A stretch of 64,000 nt of DNA from Morella rubra (lineage: Eukaryota > Streptophyta > Magnoliopsida > Fagales > Myricaceae): assembly GCA_003952965.2 (NCBI GenBank), contig CM025854.1, positions 9,166,146 through 9,230,145 on the forward strand, written 5' to 3'. The translations under genes and the position numbers were made by a program. The notes below the pieces were generated by a model, which searched no databases, was not told the origin of the DNA, and worked only from the letters and a program-made list of their open reading frames with translations. Shown here piece by piece: positions 1-11,840 of the stretch; within the stretch, counting starts at the first letter, position 1, and each line of letters begins with the position of its first letter.

Positions 1-3000
1 GCTGCAGAGACCGATTGGATCATACCCTACAGTAGAGATGGGGAATAAGCTAGATGCGGAAGACATCTTCCATACTTTCACGGGTCAGGACGTGGTGATC
101 GTAAAACAGGCACGCTTCATAAGACAACTACATTCCTCATTTTTTGGCATATTTTGTACCTCTTCCCCTTTGCTACGATATCAAGCTGAGGGCTCACGAC
201 AGAGTGTCCTATACTTGAGAGGCGATGCGGATGCTATCGTGGCTAAGGTATGTGTTGAGATCCTTCCCCAATGCATCTTCCTACTTTTCGATCTGAAGCG
301 AAGATCACTTCTGCTGCTGCGTTGCTGTACAATCTACTCCTGACACAGTTGCTCCACAGTGTGGGTTGCACAGATGACTACATTTATATATATAACTAAA
401 TAATTTTGATTACTACATTTATTAATATTTATTTCTTATAAATTTAAATTTACTCTCCCACCCTCGCCTCTCTTCTCTCTTCTATATATATATATATGGT
501 GTGTGTGTGTGTGTAATAAAAGGACATGTTTAATGTAATTTACGTAGATAGGTAGCGTTAGACATCTGCTTAACAGTCTAGGATGGTTGTTTGTTGATAA
601 ACGTTGCACGTTTATTCAATGAAAAGCGGGTCATGTTTACAAGGGTCCCTGCCACAATTATTGCCGGCCTGTGCGAACGTTCATTTTATAATTAGACATC
701 GTGGAGTTGTATGTAAAACAGTGTCGTTGGCTGGTTCGAACAATTTATTATTTGAAATTCGCAAAACGTCCGGACATCGTCGAAATTGTGGATAACATTT
801 TGAATGGCTACAAAATTTTTGGCAGTAAATTTTCACACATAAATTTTTTAGAAACCGTAACTTTTGAGTAAAAATGTGTTGTTTTGTGGATTGTTGATTC
901 TTTAAATACTTTTGGGAATTGCTTCAAACAGTTTAATGTGTTGAGGGTGCGTAAAAACAATGGTGATGTTATAAAAATGGGCCATATCTTTGAGGGCATT
1001 ATGACCCATGGGTTGGTGAGTGAAAAAAAAAAACAATAGCTGATTCGACAAACATCGAAGGAATACTAAATTCCTTACGAACTAAATACAAATTAATTCT
1101 GAGACAGTTACTTGAGCCTGTAAATGCAGAACGTTCCATGCATAACATGACATGCGGCAAATGTTTCTAACATGAAAACGACATCTTTTTACATGGATAG
1201 TAGAACGAAACAACAGCAGCTAAAAATTAATAAATAACTGCTCCAACCATGAGTTTTGCATAGTAAGTTCTATTAACTAATAATATTGTATTAGTAAATA
1301 TTACAAAAAATTGTTCAAGTTATGGACCGTTATAAAGATCATCGAATAATGTAATGAATCTGTTAAATGAATTGCAAATATCTGGTCACTCTATAATCAA
1401 GATATTTAAAGTTGATGTAAATTGAATACGATTTATTGTATCAGGATTTGACAACATAAGGATCGATAATAAATGGAGAGACTAAATAAAACCATAGGCC
1501 AAGGATACAAAACTGAAGCAGAACCAGCTTGGGGAGAAACACAATTATGGTAATAGAGCTAAAGGCGAAGTCAACGCGACAATGATAGGTGGAGTACAAA
1601 GCAAAGTAAATGATGTGCGATGCTCTACCTACCCGCAAAATTGACACATACATTGAGACTAATATTTTGGGTTTAACGAGAGGAGTCTCAGGGAGGAGTA
1701 AAAAACTGAAATGCTTGCAGACATGAAAATTGATATTCCCGCGAGAGAAACACAATGTCACCAAGTAATGCACCAGTCTCTCACATAATGTTTGAAATAC
1801 ATTACAGCGTGAACACTTAATCCAATGGAGGTAGATAATATAGAAGAAAGGAAGAAGAAAGTATAAGGTAAAGAGCAATGTTTGTGACCCATTCAGACAA
1901 AGATCTCGATAATCCGGACTCGTGTCAAACATGAATATCTACTAGTCTCTGTTTATGATATTTTTGTTATTATTACTCTATGCTTTGTTTAGTCCCAGTT
2001 TATACATAGACTAAATATTAATTCATTTTTTGTAATGATTTTCTAATATGCTTTTGATATTTATATTATGTACTTGATTTTTATTATAGATTTTATTTAC
2101 TATTATGTCGGCTAGATATTTGCAGACCATTATTAATTTCATCTATATTTAATATATTGTCTTCATATTAAATGCATAATTAAATAAAATTATAAAAAAA
2201 TTTGGAAATCGAATAAATATGATAATTTAAGAGTGGGTTCAGACGCAATTAAATAAACAGATCATTGGACAAATCCGCTTAACGAATTGTTAGTCATTTG
2301 CAACCTGCAAAATAAATAACCAATCCAAGATACCGTCTGTATGGGTTACCATTACATAACGTTCGAAATCAACTCCACCGTTCTCACGTCCTTATTAAAG
2401 CAATGCCCACACCACTGCTCATGACCCAGAAAGACCCTATTGACAACTGATAATTCGTCGCGCCAAAAATATCTATTTATTAATCTTAGACTAAAACAAT
2501 AAACAATCGACGTATTATAATTAAGGTAGTGCGGATCGATAGAATATGTTACAAATTTAACATTTTCAATAAAGAAATATAACCCTCTGTAAATCAGAAC
2601 CTGTATCCGAAGACAAGAAATCAGCAATAAGGAAGTTTTATGACAAAAAATTGATCTTTCTTCATGAATAACATTGATAGTTCGACAATGGACAATGCGA
2701 AAGAAAATAAAACAAAAGGCAAAAATCCGTGACCTAATTTAATACAATGCTCACACACAAATTGGCAAAAAACACGATAAAAACCGATAAATCCATCTAG
2801 AAAGTATGGAAAACAAGTATCATCAGCGACCACTGTTGTTTCCTGCGAAAAACCCCTTACCCAACATTGATCACCTCCACAAACGAAAACAAGCGGCTAG
2901 ACAAACGCAATACTCTACACTATCCTAAACCAACGGTGTCAAAAATTTTTTCAAATAATAGACGTCAAAATATACTTATTCAGACTGAAACAAATCTTAA

Positions 3001-3555
3001 CTTTAGGTGACCACCCAAAACTTCTATGCACCCACCCCACCCCTCAAACCATAATTCATTTTGCTAGTGCAATCTTTTATGTAACAACCGCACCACACCA
3101 ATCAAAAAAAAAGCAAAAATAAAAAAAAAAAAATTTTTTAAATAAAAAAAAAAAACCCAAATTTTTAATAAAATGAATAAAAATAAAAAAAATTATAATG
3201 GGCACAACCATTGACGCTTCAATAATTTCATTTATTATTAAACAGAACACCCAAATATAAGACAACCCAACCATAAAATAAATTTCCCTAAATGAAGATC
3301 ATAATTTCCAATTTATCGAGAAGAGGAGGAGGAGAGGAACAATTGCATAAGAGAGAATCACCACAACCCCCACCAGAAATGAGTACCCGAAAAGACAAAC
3401 ATGGTGAGGATACAACAGAGCCCAAAACACTAGAGCTAACTAATCGATGTCATGCAGCTATTACAGAATTCTCAAAAAACCAATCTATAGAGAAACAACG
3501 GGAATATAACAAAGGAAATAATACATGATTGCACCACAACAATGTCCTAAATATT
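1..3555. other. Intergenic region without a recognisable gene
   Basis: AT-rich sequence with scattered short open frames on both strands and no family I recognise. The longest frame, 163 codons on the minus strand at 1,441-1,932, is hydrophobic and rich in Phe, Leu, Ile and Tyr, as expected when AT-rich noncoding DNA is translated. Several homopolymer A/T runs lie at 3,110-3,200. Nothing supports a promoter, exon chain or RNA gene. Confidence 0.6.
483..514. repeat. Compound microsatellite (TA)n-(GT)n
   Basis: An alternating TA run of about 15 bases is followed by a GT run of about 16 bases. Such compound dinucleotide repeats are common and length-polymorphic in plants. Confidence 0.9.
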
Positions 3556-3559
3556 AAAA

Positions 3560-4960
3560 TAGGATAAAGGACAGAGCGGTCTATTAAACTCATCCAGTCG
3601 AGGTATCATCCAACCTCATCTCTTGACGTCCAACCGCGTCTCTATACCACAACTACCTTCTATATCATATATTCTCTTGTCTTTCTCTTCCCTCTCCAAT
3701 TAAAGACCCTACCACATTTTATGCATAAACGAAACAGCTACACATTAAAGCAAGTATTATTTATAAGTACGTAGTTTTTTTTTTTTTAATTTAGGAGAAC
3801 GAATAATAGTTAACCCATCTCTATAGGACAAAATCAATTTCATATCCGTTATTATCAAAACGGTGATTTAAGGCCCTTATATCTTTGAAAATCATCAATG
3901 TACGCCCCCCATCCAAATCAAGCGTTAAGTCAGACTGAAAACATGTAAAATGACCAAAATGTCCCTCCAAGACAAAATTACTAAAAAAATTAAAAAATTA
4001 ATTAAAAATAACAGTAATATTTTTTAATAAAACTATTGAACTCTATTTGAATAATCTATTTATTTTTAATTTATTTCTTAAATTAAATTTATATATTTTT
4101 TATTTAATTTTTTTGAGAGGGCAATTTGGTCATTTTACATACTTTTCCGTTTGACTTAACGTCTAATTTGGACGGGTGTACATTGATGTTTTCAAAAGAG
4201 AAAGGACTCAAATCGCCGTTTTGATTATAATTGGTACAAAATTAATTTTGTCCTATAAATATGGGAAACTACTAGACTTTTCTCCTTTAATTTAATGTAT
4301 CGTTAATCACCACAAAGCCACAGCGTTAATTGGTGACGTTAATGAAGAGAGAGATCAAGTCAAAGATAAGAATTAGTGTCTGAATCATGTTGACGTTATT
4401 ATAATTTATTCATTGTCTCCAGAGAGGTGTCTAAGAGATAGAGATGAATGAATTTTCACTACAAAATTTATTATAATCTATACAACCATACTACAAAATT
4501 TTCACGTCAGTTTTCACAAACTCTCATTAAAATTTATTCTCTCTAAATTTTCTTTCAGGATCCAAAATTTTTGATAGTTTCTCAAAATTTTCATTTGCCA
4601 AAAATGCTCGGTCCCATTATGTTTGGCAATGAAAATTTTGGAGGTGAAGAATTTTTAGAAATTGTGTCATGACAGCAATCGTCTTCTCTCATGCGTGTAG
4701 TCGTTCATTGTTCTACCAAAAAAAAAAAAAAATTAGAAACCTCAAATAAATTACAGAAAAATACAAAATAAGGAGACACAAATTGAATTAAATTGTATAA
4801 ATACAAATTAAATTAGAAAAATAGACACGATATTGTAAAAATTCTAAAAAAAATGGATGGCCCTCAAATCATTGAAATAATACGAAAATCACAGAAACTT
4901 GAAAATGAACGACAAAAAATAAAATAAAAAAGAGACAACAATTGAAATAAAATCCTTAAG
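3560..4960. repeat. Dispersed direct repeat, copy A
   Basis: This block is collinear with copy B (11,770-14,512) in the same orientation. Shared landmarks in order: a tract near 3,560 matching one near 11,771 (AGGATAA-GGACA), the CTTTCTCTTCC tract, a GCATTAAAGCAAGTAT-like stretch, a TATAAGTACGTAG motif followed by a poly-T run, the phrase TTTGGCAATGAAAATTT, TTCATTGTTCTACCAAA, and the final ATTGAAATAAAATCCTT. Divergence is moderate, with many small indels, so the duplication is old. Copy A carries a MITE that copy B lacks; copy B carries a hAT element that copy A lacks. Copy B lies upstream of a minus-strand TIR-NBS-LRR relic, so the block may be a duplicated 5' flank of a resistance gene; that is inference. 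Confidence 0.75.
3794..4285. mobile_element. Mutator-type MITE with long terminal inverted repeats
   Basis: A 492 bp element. Its ends are inverted repeats of roughly 190 bp: the left begins GGAGAA and passes through TATAGGACAAAAT, and the right carries the reverse complement (ATTTTGTCCTATA) and ends TTCTCC. Both ends also contain matching CAAAACGG, CATCAATGTAC and TAAAATGACCAAA segments. It is flanked by a perfect 9 bp direct duplication, TTTAATTTA, at 3,785-3,793 and 4,286-4,294. The paralogous block at 13,988-13,996 has a single TTTAATTTA with no insert. Nine-base target duplications with long terminal repeats are characteristic of Mutator-like elements. The AT-rich interior has no coding capacity, so it is non-autonomous. 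Confidence 0.85.
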
Positions 4961-6980
4961 CGAAAAGAGAGAGAGAAAAAGAAAAACAAATAAAGGCAAC
5001 AAAAATAATAGAAAACAAAAAGCAAAAAAAGAACGATGATTTTTCCTATTTTTAATTTTTCACCCATTCTGCGTGGGTAAAAAAAAACCCATCAGCGCGT
5101 ATTCCCAATAGAAGTGGCCCCATCAAAAGCCCAAAGTCCCCTGCTGAGCAGGACCGGCTCAATTAAAAAAAAAAAAGAAAAAAAAAAGGTCTAAGGAAAA
5201 AATTGGAAGTGAGGCTTTTATTTTTTTATATAATAAAAAATAAATTTTTAATAGGTATTTATTTAAAAATGTTCTTTTATATAATAAAAAAATGTGGTCT
5301 ACAGAGCTAGTAAGCTTTTATTCTTATTTTGTATTCAGTTTCTCCGGAAAAAGCAATCGCTTGTCCATTTTTAATTGAACATGATCTTTCAATAAGTGTA
5401 GCTGAAGCTCAAAGCACCATAAAGTTCATGTCTGTAAAACTCTTGCGGGTGTCTTCGTCATGAAAACTAAGGAAACTTGATGGATCCAACGAGTTGTTGA
5501 AGAAGAGGAAGGAAAAGATGGCGAGGCTATTGGAGTGATCATGGACGCCATTGGTGACTTGAGAGCTTGTTTAAGTCAATGCCAGTACAGGAACGGAAGA
5601 GATCGAACAAAGAGGTTACTGATATATGCAGTGAAATTGTCAACGTGATGAAACTTCTAGGTGGGTGCAAAAGTCAGCCTATCATGGCGTAATTGGCGGA
5701 AGTCTAACGGGACTAGTGGTTTCATTAGAATAATCAATTAATTCTCCATTATTTGTGTTTTTCTATTCTGTGTACTAGCTGGAGTCCAACTTCCAGCCAT
5801 CGATAAAGGACCGTATTCTTCTCTTTGTTTAATTTTCTTACATCTAATCCTCCAGTTCATCTAATTGTCGTATTTTAAAAATCCTTCATGACCTCTGCGC
5901 AAAGTCTTGAAGTGAAGCCGGAGAGAAACTAGGTGGCCTATTAATCTGGAACCTTTCAGGTTTCAATCTATTTTTGGATGGATAAAGATCATTCTGTATC
6001 CATGTCAGCAGCTGAGAATCAGCGAAGCTGAACAGAGGAATTTGCTCTTTTGGCTGCCATTATTATTATGGATACTGTGGGGCTTGCTAGAAACGAATTG
6101 TGCATCAGACTAAAATTCTAGATACTCTGTAACTGTTGCAAATAGTACAGGGGATATGAGGACAACAAACCTAAACAAGATCCAATAAAACGTAAGACAA
6201 ACCAAAACAAGGACGAGGAAAAACAATTTTGAAGATCTTCTTTCTCAAGCCTCTGAATCTAAAATATAGTCTTATTTATTTGAGAAAAAATAAACTTGAT
6301 TATTGAAAGGAAATAGAATAATATAGGTTGGGTAGCATTTATCTTGATAAGATATTAATGTATTTATTGACAAGCTGTTGAATCATCGAGTACATTCCAG
6401 CAAGCATGGAGGTCTAGCTCCCTCGAATGAGTCCTTCTGACAATATTCTAGTAGTGTAAATTTTTTCAAGCAGGTGGAGAGGACAACACGATAGAAGGCA
6501 ATGGCGATCAGCGGGGGCGACCAATTGGGTGGTTGTGAAGGCAGCGGCGAGGAAGATTTAGCTTTCTGTTTCCCCTGTTTTCAGTATATCTTCATATTGA
6601 TCATCGATGTTGGCATATGAATCTTAGCCATGACTAACGAATTACAAAGTATTAAGATTCTCATTGATGGCTAGTCGCTGGCTGTTCTTTCACTCCAGTG
6701 ATATGGGGCGAACTCCTTTCAAAAATACCAACAAAATAACTAATAATAATCCACTTTACCCGAAGAAGTGATTATTTGTGTAAATAATTCGATTCCTCTA
6801 ATAAGCAACAATCACCAATATTTTTACATGAGGGAGTAGGTTCTCTAAACTGATTTATAGGTTTAGAAGCAGAAGCCTCTCAATGCCATTTAGTATGTTC
6901 TCTAAACTGATTTTTCTAGGACTTCAATGCAATCAAAAGAATGTAATACAGCGACTCTAAAAACAGGGGAAGCAAATAGT
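4961..6980. other. Intergenic region, nothing recognised
   Basis: No coding family recognised. There are poly-A/T tracts around 5,165-5,290 and mixed-complexity sequence from 5,340 to 6,700. Short open stretches near 5,470-5,700 and 6,500-6,560 do not connect into a recognisable protein. Confidence 0.5.
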
Positions 6981-6982
6981 TT

Positions 6983-8255
6983 TTAGAAAGCAGTGACATT
7001 GCCTTCCTCGACTGTGATGAACTCAATGACTCGTCTTGCCAGTGACACCATTGTTTCTACATCTTCACTCCCCGCAGCAATATAGGAGGCAACCAGCAAA
7101 AAAAATCAAATTAACAGCTGGGTTTGGATCAACAATATTATATATAATCATCATAGTTTGATTTTGTGAATCTAATACTTTCCCTCATGTCATGTGTCAT
7201 ACTCCCTTTTAATTGAGAGGTTCAACACGTCCAATATTATAATTAAAATTGAGAAAGATACAAGTACGTCAAGTCTCGAACTGAGACTTGATAACTCTAA
7301 TATCATGTGAATTTTCCAGTCATTAAAAACTTAACTTATAAAAAAAAGAAAATTTTATTATTTGAATTATATTTTATAGATAAGAAAGTACACATAATTC
7401 CTCGGAAATTATAAAGTAAGAAAAAATTTCAAATGAAGGGTGTTTATGGAAAAAAAGATATGAATTAACCAAATTAAATACACAGAAAGAAGTTAGTGGG
7501 GTCTCTTTTACTAATTAGATAAAAAGAAGTAGCTTATAAAGGGATAATGACTTACCGGGGAGTGGAATTAGAAGAACCCCCAAAAGTAACAATGCAGTTA
7601 GTGGCCAGCCGGTGAGCTTCTTCTACCTCATTGATCATGCCTCACACTTCAGCAATCGCAATTTGGAGTCAATAGCAATTTCTACACCATATTTAGGGAC
7701 TTGTGGTGAAATTTAGGCTAATATAGGCCGACTTAGATTTAGAACTCAAATTTAGATAGGTTTAACCAAATGTTGTTTCCTATTTAATAAAGTAACAACA
7801 AAAGCAATAAGCGTTGGAAACGAGTTCCAAGATTTTTAAGGACCATAAAGAGAGATCGAATAGCTTCATGCACGATTTGATAAGAAAGGAAACACAATTC
7901 CTTAAACATATGCATCCTCATAAGACTGGAAGAATTCTGAAGTAAGAAAAAAAAAAGTTGCAAATGAAGAGTATTAATTTGAGTCAATGTTGTGATCTAG
8001 TGTAAGATCTTTAGGAAGTTCAGATCTCAACTGTAGATCAAGTGAATACTTATTAATATCTCCAACGAAGCAAGTGAATACCTAATAATAAACACAACAA
8101 TAATACCTTTGATACCTCATGCGGGAGTAATAATTTCACAAATAATACCTTGAACACGAAGGTCGATGAAAGCTGACAGACGGCTATAGAATTCTTGTTC
8201 CAAACGAGGAGCAATGCTACTGAAGACTCTGAGGCGTTAACCTCGTATCGCCCCC
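6983..8255 (-). pseudogene. Possible remnants of an unidentified multi-exon gene
   Basis: Four short minus-strand pieces have exon-like composition in otherwise AT-rich DNA. In order: about 8,150-8,250 (frame containing APRLEQEFYSRLSAFIDLRV, then a GT); about 7,790-7,940 (frame containing FKELCFLSYQIVHEAIRSLF, preceded by a pyrimidine tract and CAG); 7,556-7,638 (ATG frame MINEVEEAHRLATNCIVTF, ending at a GTAAGT donor); and a last piece ending in a TAA at 6,983-6,985 (frame containing SEDVETMVSLARRVIEF). The pieces read like amphipathic helical protein. I cannot identify the family, the frames do not join cleanly, and no acceptor is clear before the last piece. This may be a decayed gene or chance. 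Confidence 0.25.
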
Positions 8256-8282
8256 CACTTTTGATCTCCATAGTCCCCATGG

Positions 8283-9110
8283 TTAGGGCTGTTCACCGGT
8301 ACCGGCGGTGGGCCGGTTAATCGGCACCGCCACTGGTACAGATACCGGTCACCGCTCCCCGCTTAGTAGCGGGGGCGGTGTCGGTTGCCATTTTCACCAA
8401 AAAGCGGTGAAAATGACGGTGGCGGTGAAACTGCCCACGCTAGGCAGTTCACCGCCAAACCGTTTTTTTTTTTTTTGTTAAGACACGCTTACGGCGTTTT
8501 TTATTCAGTAGCTTCAGGGTTTTTTTTTTTTTTTTTCCCCCTGGACAGGCTCACCCCCCCTCCCTCATTTCGCGCAGCCCTCGCCCTACCTACCTTTCTT
8601 TCTCCTTCAGTTCTCTCGATCCCTCTCAGTGCTTTAACTCAGCTCTCTGTCACCGGCCCACAGCTCTCCTTCAGTGCACCCCCCTCTGCAGGAAGCAACG
8701 GCTACAAAGCCATTTTTAGCTCTATCTTCCCTTCTGCAGCAACTTCATCTCTCTCTTTCTCTCTCCCTCCCTCCCTCCCTCCAGTTTTGTTGCGATTTGC
8801 TGCTAGGTTTGGGATTTTTTTGCTATTTCGTTGCGATTTGTTGCTGGTTTTGTGGATTTTTTTACAATTTGGTCGTAATTTGCTGCTGGGTTTGTGGATT
8901 TTTTTTACGATTTGGTTGCAATTTGCTGCTGGGTTTGTGGATTTTTTTTTTTGCGAAGATTTGGTTGCGATTTGCTTGCTGGATGCTGCCATTTGTCCAA
9001 ATTCCCCTTCACATCCCAACGATTCCAGAATGCAGGAGCGAAAAAAATGTAGGCCTTGAATTGATGGAAGATCAAGTACTTCACCCTTACTCCGAAGCGT
9101 CCACTTGAAC
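8283..9110. mobile_element. hAT-like element, 5' end only
   Basis: The sequence starting TAGGGCTGTTCACCGG at 8,283 matches the first 12 bases of the complete hAT element at 11,841, and is followed by the GC-rich CCGGTACCGGCGG-type subterminal sequence typical of plant hAT-Ac elements. Downstream are poly-T runs, a pyrimidine-rich stretch and a tandem repeat. I found no matching 3' terminus and no 8 bp duplication before the resistance-gene relic begins near 9,120, so the element is truncated or its other end has decayed. The end coordinate is approximate. Confidence 0.5.
8787..8990. repeat. Short tandem repeat, about four units of ~48-55 bp
   Basis: Units share TTGCTGCTGGGTTTGTGGAT, then a poly-T run and ACGATTTGGTTGCAA-like sequence. 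Unit boundaries vary through T-run length. The array opens long frames rich in Phe, Leu and Cys on the plus strand; I regard these as artefacts of the repeat. Confidence 0.75.
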
Positions 9111-9119
9111 ATCACTACG

Positions 9120-11200
9120 TTCAAAAGAGCATCGTCCTCCTGATTAATTCCCGATAATCCGGATATCTTTGGACTTTACCCGGAAGCTGAATTACTTTAT
9201 AGTCAATAAACATGGAATACCCAAGTGTTATAACCGAAGTGCCCCTGCTTGTATTGCTGAACCACTCTAGGTATTCCATCACTTGTGAACAAAGAGCCAT
9301 GCATTACCTTGGTACTAACACTACTTGTCCCCTATAAAATCAAAATCAAAAGACGATCGATATTATTGTTTTTCCCCATTTCAATATAATTACCATGGCG
9401 CGCGCTTGCAGGAAAGAGAGAGAGAAATAGAGAAGAGACTTTTACCTCACTGCATAAAGCTCCTCTAGACACTCCATGCTACTTAAGTTTGTGGCAACCT
9501 TGCAGAAATCTAAGAGTTGACAAACTACACATATCACTCAGGGTTCAAAAGCTTTTTGCAGTCTCGGAAAGACAATGTGGAAAGACCAGATAAATTCAGA
9601 AATGATGGTGGTATTTCTCGTATGCCAGTGCCATCCAAATAAAGTAGTCCCAAAGATGTCATATTTCCCACAAAGTCTGGAACTTTTTTAGTCTTGAACA
9701 GCTAGAAAGTTTGAAATCTTCATGAGACTCTAAGTTTATCTTGTCTGGAAGTACTCTAAGATGTTTGCAATAACTAAGATTCAGCTGTTTAAGCCGTTTG
9801 AGACCTCCAATGGATGGTGGACCTTAGTCAAACTTTTGCAACCTTCAAGGTCTGTCATCTCCAGATTTTGGGCTTTGAAAAAGTTTGGTGTTTCCATCAA
9901 CCATTCTGATCCACTCAAGTCCAAGAATTTCAAGCTGCCTAAACTCTGGTATAGATTAATAAATATTTATTAACTAAAAAGACAAAAAGAGTAGAAGAGG
10001 AACAATGTATGCTCACATGATAGGTGAAAATCTTACTTTATTTCCCTTCCACAGTTTTTCGATGGTGCTACCACGCATCTTCAGTTCAACGAGATTGTCT
10101 GGGTTGAAATCCATAGGCAAATATTTGAAAGGAAACCTGGACCAATTCGTAAGGCGCAACTCTTTGGTGGGCATGGAATTTAATATATCTTCATCCATTC
10201 AACAATGCTTATAATTGCTCATAAGTTTTTGGTAATATTTTTGCTGCCAATCTTGAGAATTCTCAGTTTTTTTCATATGTGAAAATGCTTTCACACTCAA
10301 TCGTTCTTCTATATGAATAGGCAAGTTTAGAACTATGCCTTCTACATCATCAGTACTTCCTTGATAATCAAAACCAATAGATTAGTCGATGCGTTGCAAA
10401 TATTCGGCAACTGCTTAATTCAAAAAAATTGGAACAAAAATACAATGCAGATCTACAATTTATTAAACTAATTTACTTACAGAATTATCCTTTAATACGT
10501 GAAGAACATCCTCATAACGCCACAACCTACTACGTTGTCCAGGCTCATCAGGAGATTCACGATGAACTATTTCTTGGCCCATTTTCTATAGCAAATTGTG
10601 CATATTGATCAACCTCTCTCTTGAAATGGTTATGAGTGATCTCTCCACAAGAACTTCACTATTGATGAGTGGATAGAAGCCGAAACTTTCTATGACATCG
10701 AGTATATTATCTATCTTCTCTCCTTTAAAGAAACACGCAATATCCAAAAATAATTTCTTCTGCAAATCTTTGAGTGCATCATAACCTATTTGGAGTACAT
10801 CCAAAATTTTTTTCTTTGGATTTTCTTGAGGTTCCTTCCAAGCTGTATCCCATGCAACTGTGGTTCTACCAAACAAAAATGACCCTAGCACTTTAAGAGC
10901 GAAAGGTAGGCCTTGCGCATACTGAACAAAACTTTTAGACAAATCCACATGGTTATGTTCTGGATGGAGTTCCTTAAAGGCTGATAAATTGAAAAGTTGC
11001 AAAGGTTCATCGTTGTTTAGCTGCTTGATTGGATAGATAAAATTCGCAAATTTTACCAAAAAATGACCATCTCTACTCGTGATAATGATTCTACTTCCTC
11101 TACCAAACATTTCATGGCTCCTTGCCAATACTTCTAGTTGTTCTTCATTGTCCACATCGTCGAGGACAATAAACACCTTTGTCTATTTAACCATTTCCTT
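9120..11200 (-). pseudogene. TIR-NBS-LRR (TNL) resistance gene relic, N-terminally truncated
   Basis: Relic of an intracellular NLR immune receptor. The NB-ARC exon (10,481-11,176) shows kinase-2 (FIVLDDVD), RNBS-B (GSRIIITSRD), GLPL (GLPFALKVLGSF), the TNL-type RNBS-D (FLDIACFFKG) and an MHD-like MHNLL. A TAG stop follows MHNLL, yet the same frame continues with KMGQEIVHRESP and RSRLW to a GTAAGT donor at 10,480. The next piece (about 10,000-10,410) has the usual TNL linker and first LRR (NLVELKMRGSTIEKLWKG). Further LRR pieces lie in shifted frames at 9,480-9,960 (LKFLDLSG, LKQLNLSYCKHLRVLP, LYLDGTGIREIP). At 9,130-9,330 is a C-terminal EWFSNTSRGTSV-type piece after another frameshift. The TIR domain and P-loop are absent. 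The stop and frameshifts make it a pseudogene. Confidence 0.88.
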
Positions 11201-11769
11201 TAACTACCTGAATAGTCACTACTCACATAATGATGTTTCGCAAACATTCTTAATGTTTTTAAATTTGAAATGATAATAACCCAATTCCCTAATCACACAT
11301 TCACCTTGTCTATTTGGTTTTCCACTGAGCATTGCCAAGCCTATTATCTGTTACTTCCCCTCGATCCCAATATATTGGCAGTAGTTGGGTTTGGTCTAAA
11401 TGGAATATACCCCATTTTTGCTTCATCTTTTCTTATATTAACCTGAATTTTAAGTTTGCCGTATTCTTTTGCAGTTTCCATGGTCGTCTCTCGGGTTCTC
11501 ACGCATCTTGTCTTGGAGGGTCTCTGATCTGATCTCTGTGATAAAAAAAAGAATGGCATGTGGGTGCAATCATGATATTTCTTTTTATTATCCTTTTTGA
11601 TTTCTTGGGATTTGTTCTGAAAATTGCGTATAGCTCAGGACATCATAGCTAGAGCTAGTGGGCCTTACCTCGATATGATGTTCTATTTCTTTGCTTTCTC
11701 GAGGGGCGGAAGCAATTAGATATGCCGAGAAAAACCTTCACCGGATGAAAACGAAACAATCTGTTCTAC
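11201..11769. other. Region upstream of the TNL relic
   Basis: The P-loop and TIR-encoding exons would be expected here on the minus strand but are not visible. A minus-strand frame of 71 codons at 11,344-11,559 matches no TIR motif that I can see. Either the 5' half of the gene was deleted or it has decayed beyond recognition. Confidence 0.5.
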
Positions 11770-11840
11770 TTAGGATAAGGACAAATGGGTTATTTAAATA
11801 TAAGTGGAGTTATCATCCAGCCCGATTTTGAAGTTCTACT

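Noticed and set aside
1441..1932. 163-codon hydrophobic open frame on the minus strand
   Set aside because: No recognisable motif, composition expected from AT-rich DNA, and no splice or promoter context.
8385..9124. Overlapping frames of 140-224 codons around the poly-T and CT-rich tract
   Set aside because: They arise from the tandem repeat, pyrimidine tract and homopolymers; low-complexity Phe/Leu/Ser proteins in several frames at once.
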